DNA from: Maribacter_C sp947494565
GTDB lineage: Bacteria > Bacteroidota > Bacteroidia > Flavobacteriales > Flavobacteriaceae
NCBI RefSeq assembly: GCF_047345415.1
Contig: NZ_JBLFEP010000005.1
Coordinates: 310,001-374,000, forward strand
Length of the DNA: 64,000 nucleotides
Direction of reading: 5' to 3'
Below are positions 45,106 to 54,598 of the stretch, piece after piece. Position 1 is the stretch's first letter; each line of letters opens with the position of its first letter. The translations under genes and the position numbers were made by a program. The notes beneath the pieces are model-generated. The model made no database searches and was not told the DNA's origin. It saw only the letters and a list, made by a program, of their open reading frames with translations.

Positions 45106-46232
45106 CGTGTAAGTTCTTTTATAATTATTGTCACAACTCTTTCCAAATCAGTGCTATTCAAATTTGAACCACTGGGCAAACACAATCCACGCTGGAATAG
45201 TTCTTCTGAAATTCCATTCACGTAGTTAGGAAATTTTTCGAATATAGGTTGGCAATGCATGGGTTTCCATAATGGTCGTGACTCAATATCTTCTTCCAGT
45301 AATGCTAAACGGATGGTTTCGCGAATTTCGTATGTAGGCGTTAAAATACAACTGAGCCATCTGTTCGAGAAAAATCCATCTGGTTCATTTAAAAATTCGA
45401 CTTCCTCAAAATTGTCTAGGCTAGACTTATAAAAATCAAAGTTACTTCTTCTTGCGGCTACCCTATCATCCAAAACTTCCATTTGGCCACGACCAATTCC
45501 TGCAAGGACATTGCTCATCCTATAATTATATCCAACATGGGAGTGTTGATAATGAGGAGCGTTATCTCTCGCTTGAGTTGCTAAAAAAACCGCTTTTTGC
45601 TTAATATCACCATTCTTGGTAACCAGAGCGCCTCCTCCTGAGGTGGTAATTATTTTATTGCCATTAAAGGACAAAATCCCTATATCACCAAAACTACTGC
45701 AATTATTTCCTTTATATGAACTACCTAAGGCTTCGGCACTATCTTCCACAATCGGGATTTCAAACTCGTCTGCGACTGCCCTGATTTCCATCACTTGATA
45801 CGGCATACCATATAGATGAACTGCTACTATCGCCTTCGGCTTCTTACCCTTCGAAATTCTATCCACTATGGCTTCTCGGAGTAATACGGGGCACATATTC
45901 CAGGTTGAAATCTCACTATCCACAAAAACGGGAGTGGCACCTAGATACATTATTGGATTCGCTGAGGCAGAAAAAGTAAAACTTTGGCACAATACCTCAT
46001 CTCCCTTAGAAACTCCCAGCAACTCTAGACCGAGATGTATTGCCGCAGTTCCCGTGCTTAAGGCTGCCACATGCACATCTTGCTTTACGTAATTTTGAAT
46101 AGCTTGTTCGAAAAGATCAACGTTCGGACCAAGGGGAGCAATCCAATTGGTACGGAACGCTTCCTCGACGTAATTCTGTTCATGGCCTCCCATATGGGGT
46201 GAGGACAGCCATATCTTAGTTTGCGTCTCCAC
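45102..46232 (-). CDS. DegT/DnrJ/EryC1-family sugar aminotransferase (PglE-like)
   Basis: A 376-residue PLP-dependent aminotransferase. The Lys that binds PLP lies in FNGNKIITTSGGG near residue 192; EDSAEALGS carries the Asp that contacts the pyridine nitrogen. N-terminal SSPHMGGHEQNYVEEAF and ALSTGTAAIHL are typical of the PglE/Per branch that aminates 4-keto-6-deoxy UDP-GlcNAc. It starts with GTG at 46232 and heads the minus-strand block aminotransferase, dehydratase, wza, wzc. The adjacent dehydratase supplies the 4-keto sugar. Confidence 0.93.
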   Translation of the reverse strand: METQTKIWLSSPHMGGHEQNYVEEAFRTNWIAPLGPNVDLFEQAIQNYVKQDVHVAALSTGTAAIHLGLELLGVSKGDEVLCQSFTFSASANPIMYLGATPVFVDSEISTWNMCPVLLREAIVDRISKGKKPKAIVAVHLYGMPYQVMEIRAVADEFEIPIVEDSAEALGSSYKGNNCSSFGDIGILSFNGNKIITTSGGGALVTKNGDIKQKAVFLATQARDNAPHYQHSHVGYNYRMSNVLAGIGRGQMEVLDDRVAARRSNFDFYKSSLDNFEEVEFLNEPDGFFSNRWLSCILTPTYEIRETIRLALLEEDIESRPLWKPMHCQPIFEKFPNYVNGISEELFQRGLCLPSGSNLNSTDLERVVTIIIKELTR

Positions 46233-46479
46233 TATAATATAGGTTTAGTTAAGTTCATTCAGGAATCTAAATTAATCATACTTTTCCATTCCCATTAAAA
46301 TCTTATCCGAATTTCGTTTAAACCTAGAAAATTATCGGTCAAAAGAATAATGGACCTCACTATCGGGTTTGTTGTTTTTCATATATACGCAGCGAACCTC
46401 AAAATAGGCCTTTTTAACGACAATATTTCAACGATTGTCCAGTTATTTTGTAATCTTTGCAATCCAGAACTTAAAATTA

Positions 46480-47877
46480 ATGAACAAAATCTCCAGAATA
46501 TGTTGTATCGGTGCAGGCTATGTAGGTGGACCGACTATGTCCGTAATAGCAAGCCAATGCCCAGAAATCATAGTGACTGTTGTTGATATCAATCAAGAAA
46601 GAATCGATCGTTGGAATGACCTAAACCTAGATAACTTACCAGTTTACGAGCCTGGTTTAAAAGAACTGGTCTCTGAAACTAGAGGAAAGAATCTTTTCTT
46701 TTCCACTGATGTGGACAAAGCTATTGACGAAGCCCAAATGATTTTTATTTCAGTTAATACTCCAACTAAAACCTATGGCAAAGGCAAAGGTCAAGCCGCA
46801 GACCTGAAATACATTGAATTGTGTGCCCGGAATATTGCCAAAGTCGCTAAAGACGATAAAATCGTCGTTGAAAAATCAACACTTCCTGTTAGAACGGCAA
46901 GTGCCATTAAGAGCATTCTAGACAATACAGGTAATGGAGTTGATTTTGAAATACTCTCAAACCCTGAGTTTTTAGCTGAGGGCACTGCCATTGATGATCT
47001 ACTAAATGCCGATCGAGTTTTGATAGGTGGTGCGGATACCGAAAAGGGTCAAGCTGCAAAGGATGCTCTCAGTGGCATTTATGCAAACTGGCTCTCCGAG
47101 GACAGAATCTTACAGACCAATGTTTGGTCCTCAGAACTATCTAAACTTGTGGCCAATGCATTTTTAGCCCAACGAGTTTCATCTATTAATTCAATTTCGG
47201 CACTTTGTGAAAAGACGGATGCCAATGTATCGGAAGTTTCAAGGGCCATCGGATATGACAGTAGAATTGGATCAAAATTCTTAAATTCTTCGGTAGGTTT
47301 TGGCGGATCGTGTTTTCAAAAAGATATTTTGAATCTGGTCTATATCGCGAGAAGTTATGGATTGCAAGAGGTCGCTGATTATTGGGAGCAGGTCATCATT
47401 ATGAATGATTACCAAAAAAGAAGATTTGCCGAAAATATCATAACCACACTCTACAACACAGTTTCCGGTAAGAAAATTGTTTTTTACGGATGGGCCTTTA
47501 AAAAAGACACCAATGACACCCGCGAATCTGCGGCCATTTATGTGGCGAACGCACTTCTTGATGAAAAGGCGGAAATTGTCGTTTATGATCCTAAAGTACC
47601 TGAAGAACAGGTTTATGCTGATTTAGATTATCTCAATACAAGATCGCCCGAAGAAAATAGACACTTACTTAAAGTTGTAACCGATCCTATGAGCGCTGTG
47701 GTAGATGCACATGCAGTGGCCATATTAACCGAATGGGATGAATTCAAGTCATACGACTGGCAAGCCATACATAACTCCATGCTCAAACCTGCATTTCTTT
47801 TCGATGGGCGCCGCATCTTGGATAAGGTTGAGATGGATTCCATCGGATTTCACTTTTATAAAATCGGGCAGTCATGA
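46480..47877 (+). CDS. ugd: UDP-glucose 6-dehydrogenase
   Basis: A 465-residue nucleotide-sugar dehydrogenase of the eukaryote-like UDP-glucose type (CIGAGYVGGPTMSVIA at the N-terminus). The catalytic Cys is in GFGGSCFQKD near residue 279, and the C-terminal UDP-binding domain has GWAFKKDTNDTRES. It oxidises UDP-glucose twice to UDP-glucuronate with NAD. The ATG at 46480 is preferred to an upstream in-frame start at 46435, whose extra residues precede the conserved start. The stop overlaps the next ATG (ATGA), coupling it to the epimerase. A TAATCTTTG stretch just upstream is a near match to the -7 box. Confidence 0.95.
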   Translation: MNKISRICCIGAGYVGGPTMSVIASQCPEIIVTVVDINQERIDRWNDLNLDNLPVYEPGLKELVSETRGKNLFFSTDVDKAIDEAQMIFISVNTPTKTYGKGKGQAADLKYIELCARNIAKVAKDDKIVVEKSTLPVRTASAIKSILDNTGNGVDFEILSNPEFLAEGTAIDDLLNADRVLIGGADTEKGQAAKDALSGIYANWLSEDRILQTNVWSSELSKLVANAFLAQRVSSINSISALCEKTDANVSEVSRAIGYDSRIGSKFLNSSVGFGGSCFQKDILNLVYIARSYGLQEVADYWEQVIIMNDYQKRRFAENIITTLYNTVSGKKIVFYGWAFKKDTNDTRESAAIYVANALLDEKAEIVVYDPKVPEEQVYADLDYLNTRSPEENRHLLKVVTDPMSAVVDAHAVAILTEWDEFKSYDWQAIHNSMLKPAFLFDGRRILDKVEMDSIGFHFYKIGQS

Positions 47878-48899
47878 AAATCTTGGTAACCGGCGCTGCC
47901 GGTTTCATCGGATACCATCTTTGCAAGGCCCTTTTAGATTTGAATCTTAATGTAATTGGCTTAGATAATATTAGTGATTACTATGATGTTAAACTGAAGT
48001 TTGACAGACTTGGCTTACTAGGAATTTCAAGGGCGTCAGCCGAGATATTCAATACCAAAATCACAAGTAATACTCATGGCGCCAAATTCGAATTTGTACG
48101 CATGCGCCTGGAAGATCGCCAACACCTACCCCAACTTTTTGAGACCTCAACAATCGACCGAGTTTGTAATCTTGCAGCGCAGCCAGGCGTACGATATAGT
48201 CTAGAAAACCCAGAGAGCTATATTGATAGTAACGTAGTTGGTTTTTTGAACCTTCTGGAATGCTGTCGAAATTTCAAAATCGAACATTTAGTTTATGCCA
48301 GTAGCTCAAGTGTTTATGGATTGAATAAAAAAATTCCTTTTTCAACAGCTGACAATGTTGATCATCCGATAAGTTTATATGCAGCTAGTAAAAAAAGTAA
48401 CGAATTAATGGCTCATACTTATAGTCACCTTTTCGGTTTTCCCACCACAGGACTTCGCTTTTTTACTGTTTATGGCCCGTGGGGTCGGCCTGATATGGCA
48501 CCCATGTTGTTTGCAAGTGCTATCACCAATAATAAACCGATAAGTGTTTTTAACTATGGCAAAATGCAACGAGACTTTACCTATGTAGACGATATTGTCG
48601 AAGGTATCGTGAAAGTTCTTTTAGCGGATTTGACATCGAGAAAAAGCCAGGAGGAACGTTACAAACTATACAATATTGGCAACAACCAAACAGTGGAGTT
48701 GATGGATTTTATTTCGGAAATCGAAAAGAATTTAAAGAAAAACGCCAAAAAGGAACTAATTGAAATACAACCTGGAGATGTGGAAAGGACCTGGGCCAAT
48801 GTCGATGGATTGATTAAAGACTATGGCTATAAACCGACAACGGGAATCAAAATTGGCATCAAAAATTTTATTGAATGGTATAAATCATACTACACATGA
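47874..48899 (+). CDS. UDP-glucuronate 4-epimerase-type SDR enzyme
   Basis: A 341-residue extended short-chain dehydrogenase. The NAD loop is TGAAGFIGYHL near residue 8, and LDNISDYYDVKLKFDRL is the signature of the UDP-glucuronate epimerase (CapI/GAE) branch. The catalytic set is SSSSVYG plus YAASKKS. It should convert UDP-GlcA to UDP-GalA. It follows ugd with a 4-nt overlap, which supports this substrate. Confidence 0.92.
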   Translation: MKILVTGAAGFIGYHLCKALLDLNLNVIGLDNISDYYDVKLKFDRLGLLGISRASAEIFNTKITSNTHGAKFEFVRMRLEDRQHLPQLFETSTIDRVCNLAAQPGVRYSLENPESYIDSNVVGFLNLLECCRNFKIEHLVYASSSSVYGLNKKIPFSTADNVDHPISLYAASKKSNELMAHTYSHLFGFPTTGLRFFTVYGPWGRPDMAPMLFASAITNNKPISVFNYGKMQRDFTYVDDIVEGIVKVLLADLTSRKSQEERYKLYNIGNNQTVELMDFISEIEKNLKKNAKKELIEIQPGDVERTWANVDGLIKDYGYKPTTGIKIGIKNFIEWYKSYYT

Positions 48900-48959
48900 C
48901 CTAAGATGATGACAAATTAAGATTTCGCAAGCGTCTTGCAAAGAATTTAATAGAACAAC

Positions 48960-50246
48960 ATGAAATTAGATAAGATTAAGATTGGAATAATAGGCCTGGG
49001 CTACGTTGGTCTTCCACTAGCAAGGTTGTTTGCCACAAAATATGCGGTAATAGGCTTTGACATCAACCCTGAAAGAATAAGAGAATTGCAGTCCGGTTTG
49101 GATAGTACTCTTGAAGTCAGTGAAGAAGACTTGAAAAAAGTTACTCTTGAAAAACCACCGACCGAAAAAGGGCTATTTTGCACGGATAATCTTGAATATC
49201 TAAGGGATTGTAATTATTTTATCGTCACTGTACCCACTCCGGTCGATCGCACAAACCGACCAGATTTAACACCGCTTTACAAATCAAGTGAAACAGTCGG
49301 GAAAGTATTGAAAAAAGGCGACATCGTCATTTACGAATCCACGGTCTACCCCGGGGTTACGGAAGACGAATGTATACCTGTACTTGAAAAGACGAGTGGG
49401 TTGGTATACAATAAAGATTTTTTTGCAGGGTATTCACCAGAAAGAATCAATCCCGGAGATAAAAAACACACGGTTGATAAAATACTCAAAGTCACGGCTG
49501 GGTCTACTCTCGAAATCGGCAAAAAGGTGGATGCCCTATATGCCTCTGTCATTAGCGCTGGTACTCATTTGACTACCAGCATTAAAGTAGCTGAAGCTTC
49601 TAAAGTAATTGAAAATTCGCAACGCGACATCAATATCGCCTTCGTTAATGAATTGGCTAAAATTTTCAATTTAATGGATATAGACACCAATGAAGTTTTA
49701 GAAGCTGCCGGTACAAAATGGAATTTTTTGCCCTTTAAACCAGGGCTTGTTGGAGGGCATTGTATCGGGGTTGATCCGTATTATTTAGCGCAAAAAGCGC
49801 AAGAGTTTGGGTACCATCCGGGAATTATTCTTGAGGGTAGAAGAATGAATGATGGTATGGGCCGCTATATTTCGACGGAGGTAATCAAGTTGATGTTGCG
49901 ACATGACCTGAAAATCAAGGGTTCAAGAATATTGATTTTAGGCATCACTTTTAAGGAAAATTGTCCCGACGTCCGCAACACTAAGGTTGTTGATGTCATC
50001 AATAATCTAAAGAGTTTTCAAGCTGATATAACAGTGTACGATCCGTGGGCAGATCCAGAGGTAGTATCAATGGAGTATAATATCAATTCAACCGATGAGC
50101 TTCCGAAAGGATATTTTGACGCGGTCATACTTGCTGTTTCGCATAAAGAATTCCTAACAATGGATTTGCGAAGTATATTAACAGAGAATGGGGTTTTATA
50201 CGACGTTAAAGGATTTTTGAAGATTCCAGTCGATGGACGGCTATAG
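48960..50246 (+). CDS. UDP-HexNAc 6-dehydrogenase (WbpO/TviB-type)
   Basis: A 428-residue nucleotide-sugar dehydrogenase. N-terminal GIIGLGYVGLPLARLFA; catalytic Cys in GGHCIGVDPYYLAQ near residue 268; C-terminal domain with LGITFKENCPDVRNTKV. The sequence pattern is of the WbpO/TviB branch that makes UDP-N-acetyl-galactosaminuronate or glucosaminuronate, distinct from the ugd at 46480. The presence of both implies two kinds of uronic acid in the polymer. It follows the epimerase after 60 nt. Confidence 0.9.
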   Translation: MKLDKIKIGIIGLGYVGLPLARLFATKYAVIGFDINPERIRELQSGLDSTLEVSEEDLKKVTLEKPPTEKGLFCTDNLEYLRDCNYFIVTVPTPVDRTNRPDLTPLYKSSETVGKVLKKGDIVIYESTVYPGVTEDECIPVLEKTSGLVYNKDFFAGYSPERINPGDKKHTVDKILKVTAGSTLEIGKKVDALYASVISAGTHLTTSIKVAEASKVIENSQRDINIAFVNELAKIFNLMDIDTNEVLEAAGTKWNFLPFKPGLVGGHCIGVDPYYLAQKAQEFGYHPGIILEGRRMNDGMGRYISTEVIKLMLRHDLKIKGSRILILGITFKENCPDVRNTKVVDVINNLKSFQADITVYDPWADPEVVSMEYNINSTDELPKGYFDAVILAVSHKEFLTMDLRSILTENGVLYDVKGFLKIPVDGRL

Positions 50247-50393
50247 CTTTTCGAATAATGCCTCATGGTGTACTATTTTGTTTCCAAAGACGTTATTAAA
50301 AACATATTTAAGTAGTAGTGATTCAAGTCATAAGTGCTACTAGAAAATTTAGGAGAATCAAAACCTTCGGGTTCAAGTAAATAATTCATTATC

Positions 50394-51221
50394 ATGTCAG
50401 ATACCATGGGGCGTATTCGCCGTAAAATATATAGGGAATATAAGGAAGTCTGCCATAGAATTCTAGAGAAACACCAAGTGAATAAGACCATTGTCTTTAT
50501 TGTTGGCTGCCAGCGCTCTGGAACCACGATGCTTTCGAAAATATTCGAAGCCGATTACAACACCAAAGTGTATCCTGAGGTCAGTCAATTATCGACCAGA
50601 GATCCCAACGGAAGACGTTTAGATCCGATGCCAATGATTGAGAAAGAAATCATGAAAAACAATATTCGGACAATTGTTGCAAAGCCCTTGGTCGACAGTC
50701 AAAATATAGTCAACCTATTGAATCATTTTGAAAACTCTAAAGCCATATGGATGTTTCGTCACTACAAAGACGTTGCCTCCTCTGATTTGAAGAAGTTTGG
50801 CCCAGAAAATGGGATCGACAACTTACGTAAACTACTTCATGAAAAAAATGACATCTGGAGATCCGAAGGAATATCAGAAGATACCTTAAATCTGATAAAG
50901 AAGTTATTTAAGGATGATATGTCTCCATATGATGCCGGCGCGCTTTTTTGGTATAGTAGAAACGTTCTCTTTTTTGAACTAGATTTGGCAAATAATGAAC
51001 GGGTCATTATGTGCAAATATGAAGATCTGGTTTCCGCTCCCCAAAGGACAATAAGTGATATCTATAAGTTCTTAGCAATTGATTTTCCAAAAAAGAAAAT
51101 TGCCTCAGATGTTCACCAAGGCTCAGTTCGCAAAGGTAAAAGTCTTGACTTATCACCTGAAATAGAAGAGTTATGTGAAAATCTTTTAAATAGACTTCAA
51201 TTGTCATACAACGGGAAATAA
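50394..51221 (+). CDS. PAPS-dependent sulfotransferase-like protein
   Basis: A 275-residue protein with the sulfotransferase fold. The 5'-phosphosulfate loop is VGCQRSGTTML near residues 37-47, and the 3'-phosphate site is probably FRHYKDVASS near 121. The C-terminal part has CKYEDLVSAPQRTISDIYKFLAID, typical of carbohydrate sulfotransferases. It would move sulfate from PAPS to a sugar. It lies between the sugar-nucleotide genes and the arylsulfotransferase-like gene. Confidence 0.85.
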   Translation: MSDTMGRIRRKIYREYKEVCHRILEKHQVNKTIVFIVGCQRSGTTMLSKIFEADYNTKVYPEVSQLSTRDPNGRRLDPMPMIEKEIMKNNIRTIVAKPLVDSQNIVNLLNHFENSKAIWMFRHYKDVASSDLKKFGPENGIDNLRKLLHEKNDIWRSEGISEDTLNLIKKLFKDDMSPYDAGALFWYSRNVLFFELDLANNERVIMCKYEDLVSAPQRTISDIYKFLAIDFPKKKIASDVHQGSVRKGKSLDLSPEIEELCENLLNRLQLSYNGK

Positions 51222-51294
51222 TTTGAAACGAAAAGCTCCTTTGCTTAAAAATGAGGAAAAATATGATGTTTTCTTGCAACCATAAAACTAGAAC

Positions 51295-52626
51295 ATGAAA
51301 AAATTAAGAGTACTATTTATCATAGTGGCCGCCGTTTTGTTTTATTCAATCGGATTATCGTCTCTTGTGAGGAATATCTATCTTTCCTACGATGGAGGAG
51401 AAAAATGGGGTGCTGTATCCAAAACGGTCAAATTTTTGGCCGAAGTACCTACCTATATCAAGAAAAGTACCTCTCAACCAGAGTTTATGGTCAAAAATAC
51501 CACTGCCAAAGACGGGCTAACGGTAGAAAATAAAATTGATGGCATTTCAGACATGAAGTTGCTATTCTCCTATAAAGATGAGAGTTTTGGACAAAAATTT
51601 GATTTAGTTCAATTAAATTCCGGAAAGGTTGAAAAGGAGTGGAGACCAGATAATAGAGAACTATACAGTCTGGCCTACAATGAAGACAATCCAAGAAAAT
51701 CCCCGGAGGGAAGTGACTTATATTTCATGCACCCTTATATGACCAAGGATAGTTCATTGATATTCAATTCGCAACTTACAAGTTTGCTGACGCGAATAGA
51801 TAGCCAAAGTAAACTACAGTGGTTGAATAACGATAGGCGCTACCATCATACCATTGAAGAGGACCATGAAGGCAAACTATATGTTTGTACAGCGCCTTTC
51901 GAAGCGGGAACGTACGATATTTTACCGGATAATCAAGATTTCTACAAAAAGAACCTAATGGACGATGAAATCACCCGGTTGGATCCTGAATCTGGAAAAA
52001 TTATATGGAGTAAATCGGTAATTCAGATTTTATTGGATAACGGTTACGAAAACATCCTCTTGAACAAAGGACAATTCATCAGTGATATCATTCATTTAAA
52101 TGATATTCAACCTGCGTTGACAGATGGTGAATATTGGAACAAAGGTGATTTATTAATTTCATGCAGAAATATTTGTACTGTTTTTCTTTACCGGCCGAGC
52201 ACCAATAAAATTCTTTGGTTGAAAAATGGACCTTGGTACAATCAACATGACGCGGATTTTTATGAAAACGATAAAATTGTGGTATTTGGAAACGATATTA
52301 TCCGAGAAGAAAGCACGCTTAACCCAAAAGTCACTCCCAAAAACCTTTATTTTAATGAAAGAAGAAAAAACAATGAAATCTATATATATGATTTAGTGAA
52401 AGATTCCGTTAGTACACCATATAGTCGTTTGATGTCATCCGAAAAAATTACCACCATTACCTCTGGTAGATGCGATATTTTGCCGAATGGTGATATCTTT
52501 ATTGAAGAAACCAATAATGGGCGTATTATTTTTGGGGATACTATTGCCAAGAAAATGGAATATGCCAAGCGTATAGATCAAAACCATGTATCAAGTTTGT
52601 TTTGGTCGAGATTAATTAATAATTGA
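51295..52626 (+). CDS. Arylsulfotransferase-like (ASST) beta-propeller protein
   Basis: A 443-residue protein with one N-terminal membrane anchor (about 5-25) and a propeller domain outside. Features fit the Arylsulfotran_2 family: DDEITRLDPESGKIIWS, HLNDIQPA, GDLLISCRNICTVF and YNQHDADFYENDKIVVFGND, with H318 at the position expected for the sulfo-accepting or active-site His. True ASST enzymes transfer sulfate between phenolic esters and do not use PAPS. Members of this family also occur in polysaccharide clusters with unproven roles. Between two sulfotransferase genes, a part in extracytoplasmic sulfation is plausible. Confidence 0.72.
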   Translation: MKKLRVLFIIVAAVLFYSIGLSSLVRNIYLSYDGGEKWGAVSKTVKFLAEVPTYIKKSTSQPEFMVKNTTAKDGLTVENKIDGISDMKLLFSYKDESFGQKFDLVQLNSGKVEKEWRPDNRELYSLAYNEDNPRKSPEGSDLYFMHPYMTKDSSLIFNSQLTSLLTRIDSQSKLQWLNNDRRYHHTIEEDHEGKLYVCTAPFEAGTYDILPDNQDFYKKNLMDDEITRLDPESGKIIWSKSVIQILLDNGYENILLNKGQFISDIIHLNDIQPALTDGEYWNKGDLLISCRNICTVFLYRPSTNKILWLKNGPWYNQHDADFYENDKIVVFGNDIIREESTLNPKVTPKNLYFNERRKNNEIYIYDLVKDSVSTPYSRLMSSEKITTITSGRCDILPNGDIFIEETNNGRIIFGDTIAKKMEYAKRIDQNHVSSLFWSRLINN

Positions 52627-52638
52627 AAACTTAAATTT

Positions 52639-52791
52639 ATGTTTCTATATTTAGGACCCGGCCTCGGAGGAGGCATTGTAGCAGTAATAACAGGTATTTT
52701 CCTTACTTTCTTTGCGTTTCTTGTGGCCATATTTTGGTTGCCATTGAAGCGGTTTGTGAAGTTTTTAAAAAATAAAGTAACAAAAGGATAA
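52639..52791 (+). CDS. Small Gly-rich membrane protein
   Basis: A 50-residue protein, short but well supported by position. It starts with ATG 12 nt after the arylsulfotransferase-like stop, begins YLGPGLGGG, then has one long hydrophobic helix (about residues 14-33) and a basic end (LKRFVKFLKNKVTKG). The next gene begins 1 nt after its stop. Similar YxGPGxGG small proteins accompany surface-polysaccharide enzymes in other Bacteroidota, as I recall; the function is unknown. Confidence 0.7.
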   Translation: MFLYLGPGLGGGIVAVITGIFLTFFAFLVAIFWLPLKRFVKFLKNKVTKG

Positions 52792-52792
52792 T

Positions 52793-53188
52793 TTGGATTA
52801 TTTACTGATTTTCATTCTGACCATTTGCTCTTGTCTTATTTTTGATAATTTGGGCTTTATGGCCCTTGTGCGAAACTTGGTTTCGTCTTACAAAGAACAA
52901 TTCAAGACCATGTCGAACAAGGAATTGGATGACGAAGCCAAACAAAAGGCATTGTTGGGCCTCATTTCAAAGCAAATGGGGTATTTAGTCAAGCTTATCT
53001 TTAGCATCCTGCTATTTGTTGCCCCTTTCGCCCTATTCTTCCTAGTAGAGCGGTTTTTTCCACAGTTCGATTCAAGTATACTATATCGAGTAGAGGGTAT
53101 TGGTATCTCTATTTTGGCAGTAGTTCTTTACATAATTTTCAAAAAACAGTATGTCAGGTTACACAAGAACAGAAAAAATCCTACATAG
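52793..53188 (+). CDS. Membrane protein of unknown function
   Basis: A 131-residue protein with hydrophobic segments near residues 2-22, 62-84 and 101-119 and a charged loop between the first two (VSSYKEQFKTMSNKELDDEAK). The start is TTG at 52793, immediately after the 50-residue gene; no ATG lies upstream in frame. It overlaps the following sulfotransferase gene by 38 nt, so the small pair and the sulfotransferase look translationally linked. I do not recognise the family. Confidence 0.75.
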   Translation: MDYLLIFILTICSCLIFDNLGFMALVRNLVSSYKEQFKTMSNKELDDEAKQKALLGLISKQMGYLVKLIFSILLFVAPFALFFLVERFFPQFDSSILYRVEGIGISILAVVLYIIFKKQYVRLHKNRKNPT

Positions 53189-54167
53189 AACATATTTATC
53201 AAATTACTTTATCTCTAAGTCTTCCCTGGAACTCGAAGAAATAATGTTCGGTGATAAATCGAAAAAGATAGATGTTAAGGAATATATCTTCATTTCAGGT
53301 CTAGCCAGATCGGGTACTACGGCCCTGATGAATAAAATATTTTTTTCTGGAGAGTATGCTTCACTGCAATACTCTAATATGCCAATGCTACTTTCCCCGA
53401 ATTTATGGAAAAAGAAGCTAAAGCTTGAAAAGCATGAAAGGGCACATAATGACGGTATTATCATTGACGGCAACTCACCTGAAGAGTTTGATGAATATTT
53501 CTGGAAGGCTTTTTTGAAAGACTCCTATATAGACGGGCACCTTCATCCTCATGAGGTAGACGAAGAAGTTTTAAATAAATACATAGGTTATATTCAGCTG
53601 CTCTGCCTTTCAAAACAGAAAGACAAGTATATTTCCAAAAACAATAATAATATTTTGCGGCTGCCAGCCTTGTTGTCCCTTGCCAATTCAAAAGTTTTCA
53701 TTCTTTACCGAAAACCGCTGGAGCATGCAGCATCTTTGATGAAGTTACACAAAAGATTTTCAGAAGATCAAAAGAACGATAAATTCGCCTTGGATTATTT
53801 TAATTGGCTTGGCCACCACGAATTTGGGCTTGGACACAAACCTTTCAAATTTAATGATAATGCCGTCAAAAAGCTTTCACAATATGATACTCGACATTTT
53901 GACTACTGGCTACAAATATGGATTAATTACTACAGCTATCTATTGAGCTCCAAGAATTTAAGTGTTACACTAATTGCTTTTGAAGATTTAATAGGCGACC
54001 CGCAAAGGGTATACGACTATGTTGGACAAATTACCCAACTGAAGGCCAATTTAATTGCAGACAAAGCGCACACACCTTCGGCTTACAATACTCCAAAACA
54101 TACTCCGGAATTACTTGAAGAAGCAAATAGAATCTACGGAGAATTAGAACTACTTAAAAAGTATTGA
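53151..54167 (+). CDS. Sulfotransferase-family protein
   Basis: A 338-residue protein with the sulfotransferase P-loop ISGLARSGTTALMN near residues 48-61 and a likely 3'-phosphate site LYRKPLEHAASLM near 187. The rest is more divergent than the first sulfotransferase (50394). ATG at 53151 overlaps the membrane protein gene by 38 nt. It closes the block of sulfation-like genes, and a 431-nt gap follows before the PKD-rich lipoprotein gene. It probably sulfates a different position or sugar of the same polymer. Confidence 0.83.
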   Translation: MSGYTRTEKILHRTYLSNYFISKSSLELEEIMFGDKSKKIDVKEYIFISGLARSGTTALMNKIFFSGEYASLQYSNMPMLLSPNLWKKKLKLEKHERAHNDGIIIDGNSPEEFDEYFWKAFLKDSYIDGHLHPHEVDEEVLNKYIGYIQLLCLSKQKDKYISKNNNNILRLPALLSLANSKVFILYRKPLEHAASLMKLHKRFSEDQKNDKFALDYFNWLGHHEFGLGHKPFKFNDNAVKKLSQYDTRHFDYWLQIWINYYSYLLSSKNLSVTLIAFEDLIGDPQRVYDYVGQITQLKANLIADKAHTPSAYNTPKHTPELLEEANRIYGELELLKKY

Positions 54168-54598
54168 TTTCATCTCACAACGTTCCTGAAAAATTTCACT
54201 TATCTGAGATGTTGTATTTTTCGATTAATAAAGAACCAAACTCCTATTTATCTTAGGTATTCTTTCACAGTCCGGCACAGCTATTTATTAACATAATGTA
54301 GAAAACTTTTCTTGAAGAAACGAGTGCTCGAAACTATCTTTGTAATCGTTTAAAAGTCAAAATTTTCGATGAAAGGTGTATTTCGTCGATCTTTCTCTTA
54401 ATGAAACGTTAATAAATCGAAAATGGAAATCCAAAACTTGAAAATTGCTCGTATCCTTGAATAATTGCTTTTTAGGGGCAATTTGTAAATCGTCGAATTA
54501 GTTCTCAAAATTTAGTTAAAACATACAATTTTTACACGCCTGACAAGTTATAAACCTGCATCTCATTAGAAACACATATAAAAAACAGCAATTCCCAA
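54168..54598. other. Long leader and promoter region of the PKD/beta-helix lipoprotein gene
   Basis: 431 nt with no coding frame. It contains a well-formed promoter (54312-54342) and then about 250 nt of untranslated leader before the ATG at 54599. A weak 7-bp hairpin (CATCTCA/TGAGATG, 54171-54211) followed by TTGTATTTTT lies after the sulfotransferase stop and might end that operon. Confidence 0.55.
54312..54342 (+). promoter_or_regulatory. Bacteroidota-type promoter
   Basis: TTG at 54312-54314, a 20-nt spacer, and TATCTTTG at 54335-54342, a full match to the TTG-N17-23-TAnnTTTG consensus of Flavobacteria. Transcription would begin near 54349, leaving a leader of about 250 nt. Confidence 0.65.

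Noticed and set aside
46435..46479. Earlier start for UDP-glucose dehydrogenase
   Set aside because: The extra residues lie in front of the conserved N-terminal Rossmann motif and overlap the likely promoter; ATG at 46480 fits the family start.
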